Source: Blastopirellula sediminis (lineage in GTDB: Bacteria > Planctomycetota > Planctomycetia > Pirellulales > Pirellulaceae). Taken from it: a stretch of 64,000 nt of DNA. The stretch spans positions 3,814,481 to 3,878,480 of the forward strand of contig NZ_JAJKFT010000010.1 of the NCBI RefSeq assembly GCF_020966755.1, read 5' to 3'. The notes under the pieces were generated by a model. That model ran no database searches. It saw only the letters and a program-made list of their open reading frames with translations, and was not told where the DNA came from. Positions 35,001 through 42,092 of this stretch are shown here, one piece after another; the first letter of the stretch is position 1, and every line of letters begins with the position of its first letter. The position numbers and the translations under genes are program-made.

Positions 35001-35890
35001 TCCGGATCGACGATCACTTGCAGTTCGTCTTCCAGGCCGCCGTTGACGTTCGATTGCGACACGCCGCTGACTCGTTCGAAACGGGCTTCGATCTCATCTT
35101 CGGCGAAGCGGCGGAAGTTCATCACGTCGAACGGCTTCGGCTCGCAAAGATCGAGGAACTCCGGACTGGCTTGGGCGAGTTGCTGCAAGCTGTAGAGGAG
35201 TTCCGAGTTGTTCTCCGCCTCTTTCCGAGCCTTGGCCAGTTCCGCCGCCAAATCCGGATGAGCGTGCCCGAACGCGTCGAGCTGTGCATCGCTGAAGATC
35301 GGCGGCGGCATCAGTTTGACGTATTCGGGATTCGTCTCAAGCAACTTTCGCAACCGGACCATCAGCACCGCCGGATTTTCGGTCGCGCGGGCCATTTTGA
35401 GGTTCTCGGCCTGATCGGGATGCTCCTGCAAGAACTTCGCGTATCGCGCTTCGGTCGGCATGCGGGCGCTCAGCATGAACCAGGCGATCGGTTTGTCCGA
35501 CGCGTTGCTGGTGGTGATGACCGGCTGATCGGCGTCTTCCGGGTAGTCGGGGACCTGGGCGAGTCGGCTGTTCACCAGCAAGAGCGCTTCGCTCATGTTG
35601 GTGCCGATCAAGAACTCGAGCGTGATCGTCCCTTTCGAGTCGGCGCTTTCCGAAGTCATCTTGGTGATGCCTTCGACGCTTTTCAGCTGCTCTTCCTGCT
35701 CGATGATGATTTCCTGTTCGACTTCCTGTGGGCTGGCGCCGGTCCACTTGGTTTCGATGGTGAGGGTCGGCGTATCGACCTCCGGCGTCAATTGCATCGG
35801 CATCCGCAGCAGCGCGACCACGCCGAACAGCGAGACCAGCAAGACGCCGACCGCGACTTTGACCGGGTTGTTGAGAAGTGCGTCAATCAT
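32090..35890 (-). CDS. RND efflux transporter inner-membrane subunit (AcrB/HAE type)
   Basis: A 1266-aa proton-driven export pump, larger than the usual ~1030-1050. The ATG at 35890 has AAGG 7 nt upstream. TM1 is near residues 12-29, with the typical PxVDTPTLTI porter strand after it. TM helices cluster near 450-640 and in the last 250 residues. TM4 reads VGMLVDNAVVVLENI, with Asp-Asn where AcrB has Asp-Asp. Residues ~144-256, in the first porter region, are an extra segment made of two ~46-aa tandem repeats (HPDQAENLKMARATENPAV and HPDLAAELAKARKEAENNSE). It follows the membrane-fusion gene by 9 bp. No outer-membrane channel gene is in the window, so one must be shared from elsewhere. Substrate unknown, likely drugs or toxic lipophiles. 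Confidence 0.94.
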   Translation of the reverse strand: MIDALLNNPVKVAVGVLLVSLFGVVALLRMPMQLTPEVDTPTLTIETKWTGASPQEVEQEIIIEQEEQLKSVEGITKMTSESADSKGTITLEFLIGTNMSEALLLVNSRLAQVPDYPEDADQPVITTSNASDKPIAWFMLSARMPTEARYAKFLQEHPDQAENLKMARATENPAVLMVRLRKLLETNPEYVKLMPPPIFSDAQLDAFGHAHPDLAAELAKARKEAENNSELLYSLQQLAQASPEFLDLCEPKPFDVMNFRRFAEDEIEARFERVSGVSQSNVNGGLEDELQVIVDPELLAARQLTIGDVRRVLMSQNEDTSAGDFWEGKRRYVVRALGQFKSPEQVEYQLLAIRDGAPVFVRDVAHVELGHKKPDSIVRRFGESSIAINCMRETGANVLDVMDGLKETNKLLNEGVLKDNNLELTQVYDETDYINSSINLVQENIFIGGALTMCVLMLFLHLGARTLILIPFAMASAIASAYLSPWWFVLCMAILIGAGFWFARGALVVALAIPISIVGTFLILGVLGRSLNVISLAGMAFAVGMLVDNAVVVLENIYTYYSKGYSPLAAAARGTTEVWGAVFASTATTVAVFLPVVFVQEEAGQLFADIALAISAAVALSLIVSITVIPVAASRLFSKEDEENRDSNKQIDEKRNIPAVIAADGHRMGAVEQTISGAGQKMVRGIVELNRWFQGGVLRRIALISGITAGAIFLCWAFWPKVEYLPNGNRNLVFGVLLPPPGYNLDQLMDLGEVVETDLKPYWDVNPTDADFDQGEFPAIRDFFFVARGRQVFMGLKTYDDQRVAELIPLIQRVSGKLPGTFAVATQSSLFERGLTGGRKIEIEITGPDLPKLVGLGGNILRQSVQLIPNAQIRPVPSLDLSSPEVHVSPRLIQAADIGLSSADMGYAVNALVDGAYAGDYFLDGKKIDLTIKGETRFADATQKIEALPVATPLGSIVPLGAIANVDIGSGPEQVNHRERLRSIIIEVTPPPEVPMEYAMDQITSEIIQPLEASGQLGQEYRINLAGTADKLGKTWTSLRFNLILALLITYLLMAALFESWLYPFVIIFSVPLGAAGGIMGLSLLNLFVLQSLDVLTMLGFVILIGTVVNNPILIVHQALNHIREDGMNLDEAVLESVGSRIRPIFMTTTTTVLGLMPLVMFPGSGSELYRGLGSVVLGGLILSTIFTLVLVPSMFSLTVEAYEALVQMIWGKKTQMEKPKATRLLPATSGQAEQETVANYVLPKKEANGANGTTQSDSEKSKHGA

Positions 35891-35899
35891 GACAAGGCC

Positions 35900-37189
35900 T
35901 TAGCGCGGGGAGGAGCTGGTGGAGGTGGGAGCGGCGGCCGCTTCTTTTTCTTCCAGTACGCGAATCGGCTGGCCGGGACGAAGCCGCTCGTTACCGAGCG
36001 TCACCACTTTGCTATCGGGCGAGATGGAGCCGAGGATCTCGATCTTGTTGCCGCTGGTAATGCCAAGTTGCACCGGAACCAACTGCACGATTAGTGAGTT
36101 GTCAGGACCGGGCGCGGTGACGAAGACCGACGCTTTGCCGGCGCCAAGCACGAGCGCGTCTTTCGGGCAGAGGATCGCTTGTTTCGTTCCGCCGGTCGGT
36201 AGTTGGACGCGAGCCAACATGCCGGCCTTCAGCAGCGGAACGCCGTTTTCCATTTCGTTGGTCAGGCGGACTTTGACCGGAAAAGTGCGAGTCCGAACGT
36301 CGGCCTGCGGAACGATCGCGACGACCGTGCCGGTGAAGATTTTGTCGGGAATCGCCGAGATTTCGACCCGAACCGTGGCCCCCATCGGGATGTACGGAAC
36401 ATGGTGTTCGGCGACGTAAGCGGTGACGTCGACTTCATCCAGTTCGACCACGTCGACCATGTCGGCCCCCTGCTCCGCCCACGAACCGACGTCGGTATGC
36501 TTGCGGCTGATATAGCCATTGAACCGGGAGCGGATGGTGTACTTTTTCAAGCGATCTTCGAGTTCGCCGACCACCGCTTCCTGCACGTTGACGCGAGCTT
36601 GGGCTTGGGCGATCTTCTCGTCGCGCGCTCCTTTGACCATCATTTGGTGATGCGCTTCCGACGCTTTGTACGCTTCGATCGCCGCTTCGGCGGCGGAGAC
36701 CGCTTCGTCATATTCTTCTTTCGAGCTGACGCGGCGCGTTTCGTACAAATCGGTCGTTCGATTGCGGCGCGCGATCAGGTAATCCATCCGCGCCTTGGCC
36801 GACATCATCTCGGCGTTCGACTGGGCGATCTCCTCTGCTCGGTTGCCATTCTTCAGTTCGGCCAGTTCCGCTTTGCGAAGTTCCAGCTCCGCTTTGGCGG
36901 CGGCGATTTGCAGGTTGATCGTCTCGGTCAGGATCTGCGCGATCGGCTCTCCTTCTTTCACGGCGTCCCCTTCGTCGAAGTAGAACTCCGAGACGCGACC
37001 GGCGACCGCGCTGCCGATCACCGCCTGACGGCGCGGCATGACGGTGGCGACGAACGCCTGGCTCGAGGAGACCTCCTCTTCATGAAGCGACTCGATCACG
37101 ACCGGAGCGGCCGGCATCGCTTTTTGAGCTTGCGCCGACGCGGCGCCGGCGAGCGCAAACAGCACGCTGAGAATAACGAGACGCGACAT
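35900..37189 (-). CDS. RND efflux membrane-fusion (periplasmic adaptor) protein
   Basis: The ATG at 37189 shares its first base with the TAA of the marR-like gene, so the two are translationally coupled. It gives 429 aa with a signal peptide (MSRLVILSVLFALAGAASAQ). The frame is open upstream, but the coupling and signal fix the start. Regions in order: lipoyl half (GSAVAGRVSEFYFDEGDAVK), a long alpha-helical hairpin (~100-220, rich in Ala, Glu, Arg), second lipoyl half (YTIRSRFNGYISRKHTDVG), beta-barrel and membrane-proximal domains (VRLTNEMENGVPLLKAGMLA). It links the inner-membrane pump to an outer-membrane channel across the periplasm. No lipobox cysteine, so it is probably soluble or anchored by the signal. 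A Ser/Thr tail ends it. Confidence 0.93.
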   Translation of the reverse strand: MSRLVILSVLFALAGAASAQAQKAMPAAPVVIESLHEEEVSSSQAFVATVMPRRQAVIGSAVAGRVSEFYFDEGDAVKEGEPIAQILTETINLQIAAAKAELELRKAELAELKNGNRAEEIAQSNAEMMSAKARMDYLIARRNRTTDLYETRRVSSKEEYDEAVSAAEAAIEAYKASEAHHQMMVKGARDEKIAQAQARVNVQEAVVGELEDRLKKYTIRSRFNGYISRKHTDVGSWAEQGADMVDVVELDEVDVTAYVAEHHVPYIPMGATVRVEISAIPDKIFTGTVVAIVPQADVRTRTFPVKVRLTNEMENGVPLLKAGMLARVQLPTGGTKQAILCPKDALVLGAGKASVFVTAPGPDNSLIVQLVPVQLGITSGNKIEILGSISPDSKVVTLGNERLRPGQPIRVLEEKEAAAAPTSTSSSPR

Positions 37190-37689
37190 TACGAGGTTTC
37201 CTGTTCTTGGGGGGTAATCGCGGCGTCCAGGACGAGCACGGGATTGGACGCAGGGCGGGATAGGTTGTGCAATACGCGCTTGAGCAGCGATTGCAGTTGA
37301 TCGATTTCTTCGCGAGTCATGCCGGCGGTCGCTTCTTGACGCGACTCCATCAGGCATTGAACCACCTGTTTCCATACCGGCGCCGCGCCGGGCGAGACGG
37401 TGATCAACTTGCGGCGGCGATCATTGGTGGCCGTCTTACGCACGATCCACCCCATCGCTTCCATCCGGCAGAGAATGCCGGCCAGCGTGGGCGGCTCGAT
37501 CATCAGCCGCTTCGCCAGTTCGGCCTGGGTCATTTCGCGGTCATGGACCAGCCAACCTAGTACCTGAAACTGGCGGAACGTAATGCCAAACGGCATCAAA
37601 CGCTCGTCGAGCGTTTGATGCATCGTGTGCGCGGTGAGCCCGATCCAATAACCGATGCTCGACTGAAAGTCGTACTCTAGAGGATCCAT
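37189..37689 (-). CDS. MarR-family transcriptional regulator
   Basis: A 166-aa winged-helix repressor. The core reads FGITFRQFQVLGWLVHDREM, then TQAELAKRLMIEPPTLAGIL (recognition helix), MEAMGWIVRKTATNDRRRK (wing with the conserved D-x-R), ending in the C-terminal dimerisation helix. Proteins of this family bind palindromic operators as dimers and release them on binding phenolic or lipophilic ligands. It is the first gene of the operon with the adaptor, pump and M24 peptidase, and a 38-bp palindrome covers the space just before its start, so autoregulation of the whole operon is very likely. Confidence 0.93.
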   Translation of the reverse strand: MDPLEYDFQSSIGYWIGLTAHTMHQTLDERLMPFGITFRQFQVLGWLVHDREMTQAELAKRLMIEPPTLAGILCRMEAMGWIVRKTATNDRRRKLITVSPGAAPVWKQVVQCLMESRQEATAGMTREEIDQLQSLLKRVLHNLSRPASNPVLVLDAAITPQEQETS

Positions 37690-37696
37690 GTTTTCC

Positions 37697-37734
37697 GCAA
37701 ATAATTAGTTAGCCTAGCTAATATAATTATTTGC
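37697..37734 (-). promoter_or_regulatory. Candidate MarR operator: nested palindrome
   Basis: A perfect 11-bp inverted repeat, GCAAATAATTA (37697-37707) and TAATTATTTGC (37724-37734), encloses a second palindrome TTAGC-cta-GCTAA (37709-37721) that shares nearly the same centre. It lies 8 bp upstream of the marR-like ATG, so a bound dimer would block the promoter or early transcript. The A/T-rich arms could also hold the -10 element. Confidence 0.8.
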
Positions 37735-37780
37735 TAGCGGAACTGGATCGCAAGCGCAAACTGCCCAAAGGGGCTAATTC

Positions 37781-38710
37781 TTAGCGAGCAGCCCGGCCCC
37801 CTCGGCCGAGGTAAAACGCCGGGTCGTCGATGATCCACGGCGTTGACCAGCTCTTGCCGTCGTCGTGGTTGAAGATGTTGAAGAACATCCCCTGCACCGA
37901 TTCGATCGTGTAGTTGTACGGCTTGTGCGACGCGACAAGATCCTGGGCGGTCAGGTCGTCGACCCCCTTCGAGATGTAATAGTGGCAGCGACCATCGGGC
38001 GTGAACGACATGCCGATCGTGTACCAGCCGGTCTCGGTGATTTCGGATGAACGGAAGTCGCCCCGTTCCGAACCGCGGATGACCCAGAAGGCTCGCGACC
38101 CTTCTTTGGTGAGTTGATGCTCGATAAAGATGCCGGGCCAGCTCTGTTCTCGTTCGGTGGAACTACGGCTGAACAAACCGCCGCCGCTTTGTTTATGACG
38201 GCTGCCGGTCACGGTAGCGCGAAAACCGAATGACGCCGCTTCGGTGAATTGTTCCCACTTGTCGAACGGCTGCAGGTAGACGCGAACGACGCAGCTCGGG
38301 TATTGCGAGACCGAGTACGAACCAGGAATGCGGCAGATCAGATCGTCTTGGCCAAGGTCGCCGCTCGGACGCCCCGGGACGTTCGACTGCAACGTCATCA
38401 TCAGCAGCGAACCTTCGCTACCTTCAATGCCATCCGGCGGAGTGTGGAAGCGTTCGATATGATCGGGATGGCCGCGCTTCGAGCTTTCGCCCCACATTTT
38501 GTTTTTCGACATGCCGCCCGGCAAACGAACGTTATTGTCTTGCTCGTGGCTCGCCTTCGGGTTGTTGGGAACGTATTCCCACTCTTCATTTTCGAAGTCG
38601 TCGTACCAGATTCGCGTGCCAGTTCCGGGGACGAGCGGTCCCTGAGCGGCGGCGAATTGGGAAACCGAGGCGACGGCCAGAACCAGGCTAAGCAGCAGAA
38701 TACGCGACAT
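37781..38710 (-). CDS. Secreted protein of unknown function
   Basis: A 309-aa protein with a clear Sec signal peptide (MSRILLLSLVLAVASVSQFAAAQ). The mature part begins GTGTRIWYDDFENEEWEYV and is rich in aromatic beta-strands (FGFRATVTGSR, SWPGIFIEHQLTK, WYTIGMSFTPDGRCHYYI), resembling a concanavalin/LamG-like jelly roll used for sugar binding or glycan cleavage. I cannot place a catalytic site. The C-terminus ends GRGGRAAR. It is transcribed toward, but separately from, the marR operon and lies downstream of the PQQ-like propeller gene. Similar exported proteins are common in planctomycetes. Function unknown. Confidence 0.85.
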   Translation of the reverse strand: MSRILLLSLVLAVASVSQFAAAQGPLVPGTGTRIWYDDFENEEWEYVPNNPKASHEQDNNVRLPGGMSKNKMWGESSKRGHPDHIERFHTPPDGIEGSEGSLLMMTLQSNVPGRPSGDLGQDDLICRIPGSYSVSQYPSCVVRVYLQPFDKWEQFTEAASFGFRATVTGSRHKQSGGGLFSRSSTEREQSWPGIFIEHQLTKEGSRAFWVIRGSERGDFRSSEITETGWYTIGMSFTPDGRCHYYISKGVDDLTAQDLVASHKPYNYTIESVQGMFFNIFNHDDGKSWSTPWIIDDPAFYLGRGGRAAR

Positions 38711-38843
38711 GACGACTACTCAATAATAACGCTAGCGAGAGCGAATTAGGGGAAGTGACGCAGGCCCCACTAGGCGACGTATCGGCGCATAGCAGGGTCG
38801 GATTTCAGTAAACCAGTACGATTGTGCCGGGTTTTTCGCTTGG

Positions 38844-40121
38844 CTATTGGGGGCCAATCGCCCAAAGGGCTTGGAACGTGCGGAGATAAATCCGTCCCCC
38901 AGAGATCGCCGGCGAGGCCGAAATTTCTTCGTCCAGCTTGTTTTCGGCCAGGATCTCAAAGTTCGGTCCTGGTTTGACGACCGTCACCTGGCCGTCCCGG
39001 CTGGTGAGATAGATCTTGTCGTCTCCATAGACCGGCGAAGCGCGATGGCGATCGCGATGCGTCCGTTCTTCATACAACTGCTTGCCCGTCTTCCGTTCCA
39101 GGCAGATCAAGTTGCCGTTTTCACGGCAAAGGTAAACGTAGTCGCCCACTGCTAGCGGCGAGGGGACGTCCGGAGTGGTGTCGAACTTCCAGAGGTAGTT
39201 CTCCGCCTTGTCGGTGATGTTCCCCTTCGAGTCGGGCTTCACCGCGACCAGGATGCCGCGTTTGGCGCTCGGCACGACGATCAAACCAGGCGCCGCCAAC
39301 GGCGAAGCGACAAACCGCAACGTCTGATCGTAGCCGGCCGGCGGATGCAAACCGCCGACGCGCCACAATTCTTTGCCGTTGTCCAAGTCGTAGGCGATCG
39401 AGTAGTCGGCGCCATGGGTCAGCAGGAAGCGGAGCTTGCCGTCGTCGTAAACCATCGGCGAAGCGTACGAGTGTTCGCATTCGGCGTAGGCGTCGCTCTC
39501 GCGTTTGACCTGCCACGCTTCGGCGCCGGTGTCGGCGTTGAGCGCGATCACTTTCGCGCCGCCGCTATGAATCAATTGCAGGTAAAGCTTGCCGTCGTAC
39601 AAGACCGGCGTCGACGTCAGCCCGAACTGAATGTCGAACTTGCCGAAACGATCCTGCACGTTCGTCTTCCAAATCTCTTTGCCGTCGAAATCGAAGCAAG
39701 CCAGATCGCCGGTGGTGAAGAAGCACCAGACATGCTTGCCGTCGGTCACCGGCGAAGGAGAAGCGGAGTTCCCCTCGTCGCCTCGAACAACTTTATTCCC
39801 TTCGCCGACCGCCTTCTTCCAAAGCTGCTTGCCGGAAGTGTCGAGACAGATCAGCACCAGCTCTTCTCCATCGACCGACGTCAAGAAGATGTGGTCGCCC
39901 CAGATGACCGGAGTCGCGCCGGCCGCGCCCGGCAGTTCGACGCGCCAAGCGACGTTGTTATCTTTCGACCAGGTGGTCGGCAGGTTCTTTTCGCTGCTGA
40001 TCCCAGCGTTGTTGGGACCGCGCCAATCGGGCCAATTTTCGGCGTGGGCTGTCAGGCAGGCAAGAAACGACACCAGGCAGGCGAATAACGGAAGTGAGCG
40101 GAGTGAAGTGCGAGAAGGCAT
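38844..40121 (-). CDS. Secreted PQQ-like beta-propeller protein
   Basis: A 425-aa exported protein (signal MPSRTSLRSLPLFACLVSFL then AHAENWPDWRG). Repeated blade motifs follow: LICLDTSGKQLWKKAV, LACFDFDGKEIWKTNV, VIALNADTGAEAWQVK, AYDLDNGKELWRVGG, LICLERKTGKQLYEE. These W-docking repeats define the PQQ-binding-like/outer-membrane-assembly propeller. Without the quinoprotein catalytic residues it is probably a binding or scaffold protein rather than a dehydrogenase. The WPDWRGPNNAGISSEKNLP start is typical of planctomycete members. Located in the periplasm. Partners unknown. Confidence 0.92.
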   Translation of the reverse strand: MPSRTSLRSLPLFACLVSFLACLTAHAENWPDWRGPNNAGISSEKNLPTTWSKDNNVAWRVELPGAAGATPVIWGDHIFLTSVDGEELVLICLDTSGKQLWKKAVGEGNKVVRGDEGNSASPSPVTDGKHVWCFFTTGDLACFDFDGKEIWKTNVQDRFGKFDIQFGLTSTPVLYDGKLYLQLIHSGGAKVIALNADTGAEAWQVKRESDAYAECEHSYASPMVYDDGKLRFLLTHGADYSIAYDLDNGKELWRVGGLHPPAGYDQTLRFVASPLAAPGLIVVPSAKRGILVAVKPDSKGNITDKAENYLWKFDTTPDVPSPLAVGDYVYLCRENGNLICLERKTGKQLYEERTHRDRHRASPVYGDDKIYLTSRDGQVTVVKPGPNFEILAENKLDEEISASPAISGGRIYLRTFQALWAIGPQ

Positions 40122-40262
40122 GATTTAGGTCTCGGTAGGCGGAAAAAACGACCAAGATGGTCTAGTTTCCGGCATTTGGGGCGGCAGGTCAAGCAAAGCA
40201 GACGCTTCCCACCCTTAGAAGTAAGGTAGAATAGTAGAGTCACTCCCTAGGCGAACATCTGC

Positions 40263-42035
40263 ATGCGATTGTCCAGCATTCCCCAGCTCTACCGCAACAT
40301 GAACCGCGGCGCCGAGATTGTAGCGGTGCTCAGCCGGTACGGCCTGGCCGATTGGATTCAGCAGTTCAACATCGATTTCGCCAAAGGAATCTTGAAGGCG
40401 AAAGATGGCGAGCTGCTGGCCAAGTACACCCGCGAAGCGCGGATTCGGATGGCGATCTCCGATCTGGGGCCGACCTACATCAAGCTCGGACAGATCCTCA
40501 GCACGCGCCCCGATATCGTTGGGGTCGAACTGGCCGACGAACTGAAGAAGCTGCAAGCGGACGTCCCGGCAGATCCGTTTCACATCGTTCGCAAGACGCT
40601 TGAGGCGGAGCTTTGCCAGTCGATTGAGTCGATCTTCGCCCGATTCGATGAGACGCCGATCGCTTCGGCGTCGATCGGTCAGGTTCATCTGGCCGAGCTT
40701 CTCGACGGCAAGACGGTGGTGGTGAAGGTTCAGCACGCCGACATCGAAAAGAAGGTGAACGAGGACCTCGACATCCTGGCTGGTTTCGCCAGCCTGGCGG
40801 AGCGTCTGCCGGAGTTCGCGCCGTATCACCCGGTCACGACCGTCGCCGAGTTTCAGCGCGCCCTGCGGCGCGAACTCGATTACGGGCGTGAAGAGCGAAA
40901 CATGCTGCAGTTCGCAGCGCAGTTCAACGACGACGAAACGGTTTCGATTCCGGAAGTCTATTCCGAGTATTGCACCTCGCGGGTGCTGACGATGGAATAT
41001 GTCGAAGGGGTCAAGCTGTCGCACCGCGAAGCGCTGCTCGAGATGGGGGTTAATCTGCCGGAAGTCGCGCGACGCGGCGCCGAACTATACGTCCGGATGA
41101 TCTTCGATCTTGGCTTCTATCACGCTGATCCGCATCCCGGCAACATTTTGATTCTGCCGGGCGACGTGATCGGCCTGCTCGACTTCGGCATGGTGGGGCG
41201 GATCGACGATCGGCTGCGCGAAGAGATGGAAGATCTGCTCGTCGGTCTGACCAGCAGCGACTCCGACATGCTGGCCAGCGTGATTATGCGCTGGGGAACC
41301 TTGCCGAAGCACCTGGACGAAAACAACCTGCGGCGCGAAGTCTCCGACTTTATCAACGACTACGCGAACCGTCCGCTCGACAAGATGAACTTCGGCGAAG
41401 TGATCAACGACATGTTTCGGATCATACGCCACTATCAAATCGCGTTGCCGCCGCAGGTCGCGATGCTGTTGAAGACGATGGTGATGCTCGACGGAACCGG
41501 CCGGATGCTCGATCCGGATTTCAACCTGGTTGGACTGCTGCAAAAGCATCGTCGCCGCATCATGATGAAGCGGTTCTCGCCGATGCGGCGAATTCGCAAA
41601 TGGACCCGGTTTTATCGCGAAGTGGAGCGATTGGCGGAAGTCGCGCCGCGGCGCGTCTCGGAAATGCTCGAGCAGATCCGGACCGGCAAGTTCGACGTCC
41701 ATCTCGACCTGCGGATGCTGGGACCGACCGTCAATCGTTTGGTGACCGGGATCATCGCGAGCAGTTTATTTCTCGGCTCGTCGCTGATGCTCAGCATGAA
41801 AGTGCCGCCGCTGTTGTTTCATGAACGGGGGACTCGAACGCATGTCGAGTCGCCGCTCAATCCAGTCGAGAATGCCGAAGAGGAAATCAAATCGGTCGTC
41901 GCAGAGGATGCGGCCTACATGGGGATGCGCGACATCTCGATCGTCGGCATGTCAGGCATCATCATCAGCTTCGGCATCTCCTTACGACTGTTGCTGGCGA
42001 TTAACAAATCGGGGCATCTCGACCGGTCGGAATAG
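40263..42035 (+). CDS. ubiB: ABC1/UbiB-family atypical kinase
   Basis: A 590-aa protein of the ABC1/ADCK family, which supports ubiquinone or lipid-quinone metabolism by an ATP-dependent role. Signs: TYIKLGQILSTRPD (KxGQ motif), ASIGQVHLAEL (A-rich nucleotide loop), VVVKVQHADIEKK (Lys), LTMEYVEGVKL, FYHADPHPGNIL (catalytic Asp and Asn) and DFGMVGR. Two C-terminal hydrophobic segments (VTGIIASSLFLGSSLMLSMK, SGIIISFGISLRLLLAI) anchor it in the membrane. Length agrees with UbiB (~545). No neighbouring quinone genes. A REP-like palindrome follows its stop. Confidence 0.92.
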   Translation: MRLSSIPQLYRNMNRGAEIVAVLSRYGLADWIQQFNIDFAKGILKAKDGELLAKYTREARIRMAISDLGPTYIKLGQILSTRPDIVGVELADELKKLQADVPADPFHIVRKTLEAELCQSIESIFARFDETPIASASIGQVHLAELLDGKTVVVKVQHADIEKKVNEDLDILAGFASLAERLPEFAPYHPVTTVAEFQRALRRELDYGREERNMLQFAAQFNDDETVSIPEVYSEYCTSRVLTMEYVEGVKLSHREALLEMGVNLPEVARRGAELYVRMIFDLGFYHADPHPGNILILPGDVIGLLDFGMVGRIDDRLREEMEDLLVGLTSSDSDMLASVIMRWGTLPKHLDENNLRREVSDFINDYANRPLDKMNFGEVINDMFRIIRHYQIALPPQVAMLLKTMVMLDGTGRMLDPDFNLVGLLQKHRRRIMMKRFSPMRRIRKWTRFYREVERLAEVAPRRVSEMLEQIRTGKFDVHLDLRMLGPTVNRLVTGIIASSLFLGSSLMLSMKVPPLLFHERGTRTHVESPLNPVENAEEEIKSVVAEDAAYMGMRDISIVGMSGIIISFGISLRLLLAINKSGHLDRSE

Positions 42036-42042
42036 CTCTTCA

Positions 42043-42066
42043 CTAGCCCGCAGCACAAGCGTGGGA
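42043..42066 (+). repeat. REP-like palindromic element (degenerate)
   Basis: The sequence from CTAGCCCG (42043) to GTGGGA (42066) matches the same pattern as the REP-like element at 45597 with a few changes. It lies in the 57-bp convergent gap between the ubiB gene and the helical-repeat gene. Confidence 0.55.
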
Positions 42067-42092
42067 AATGCGGTGTCCGTTCGATCGCACGC

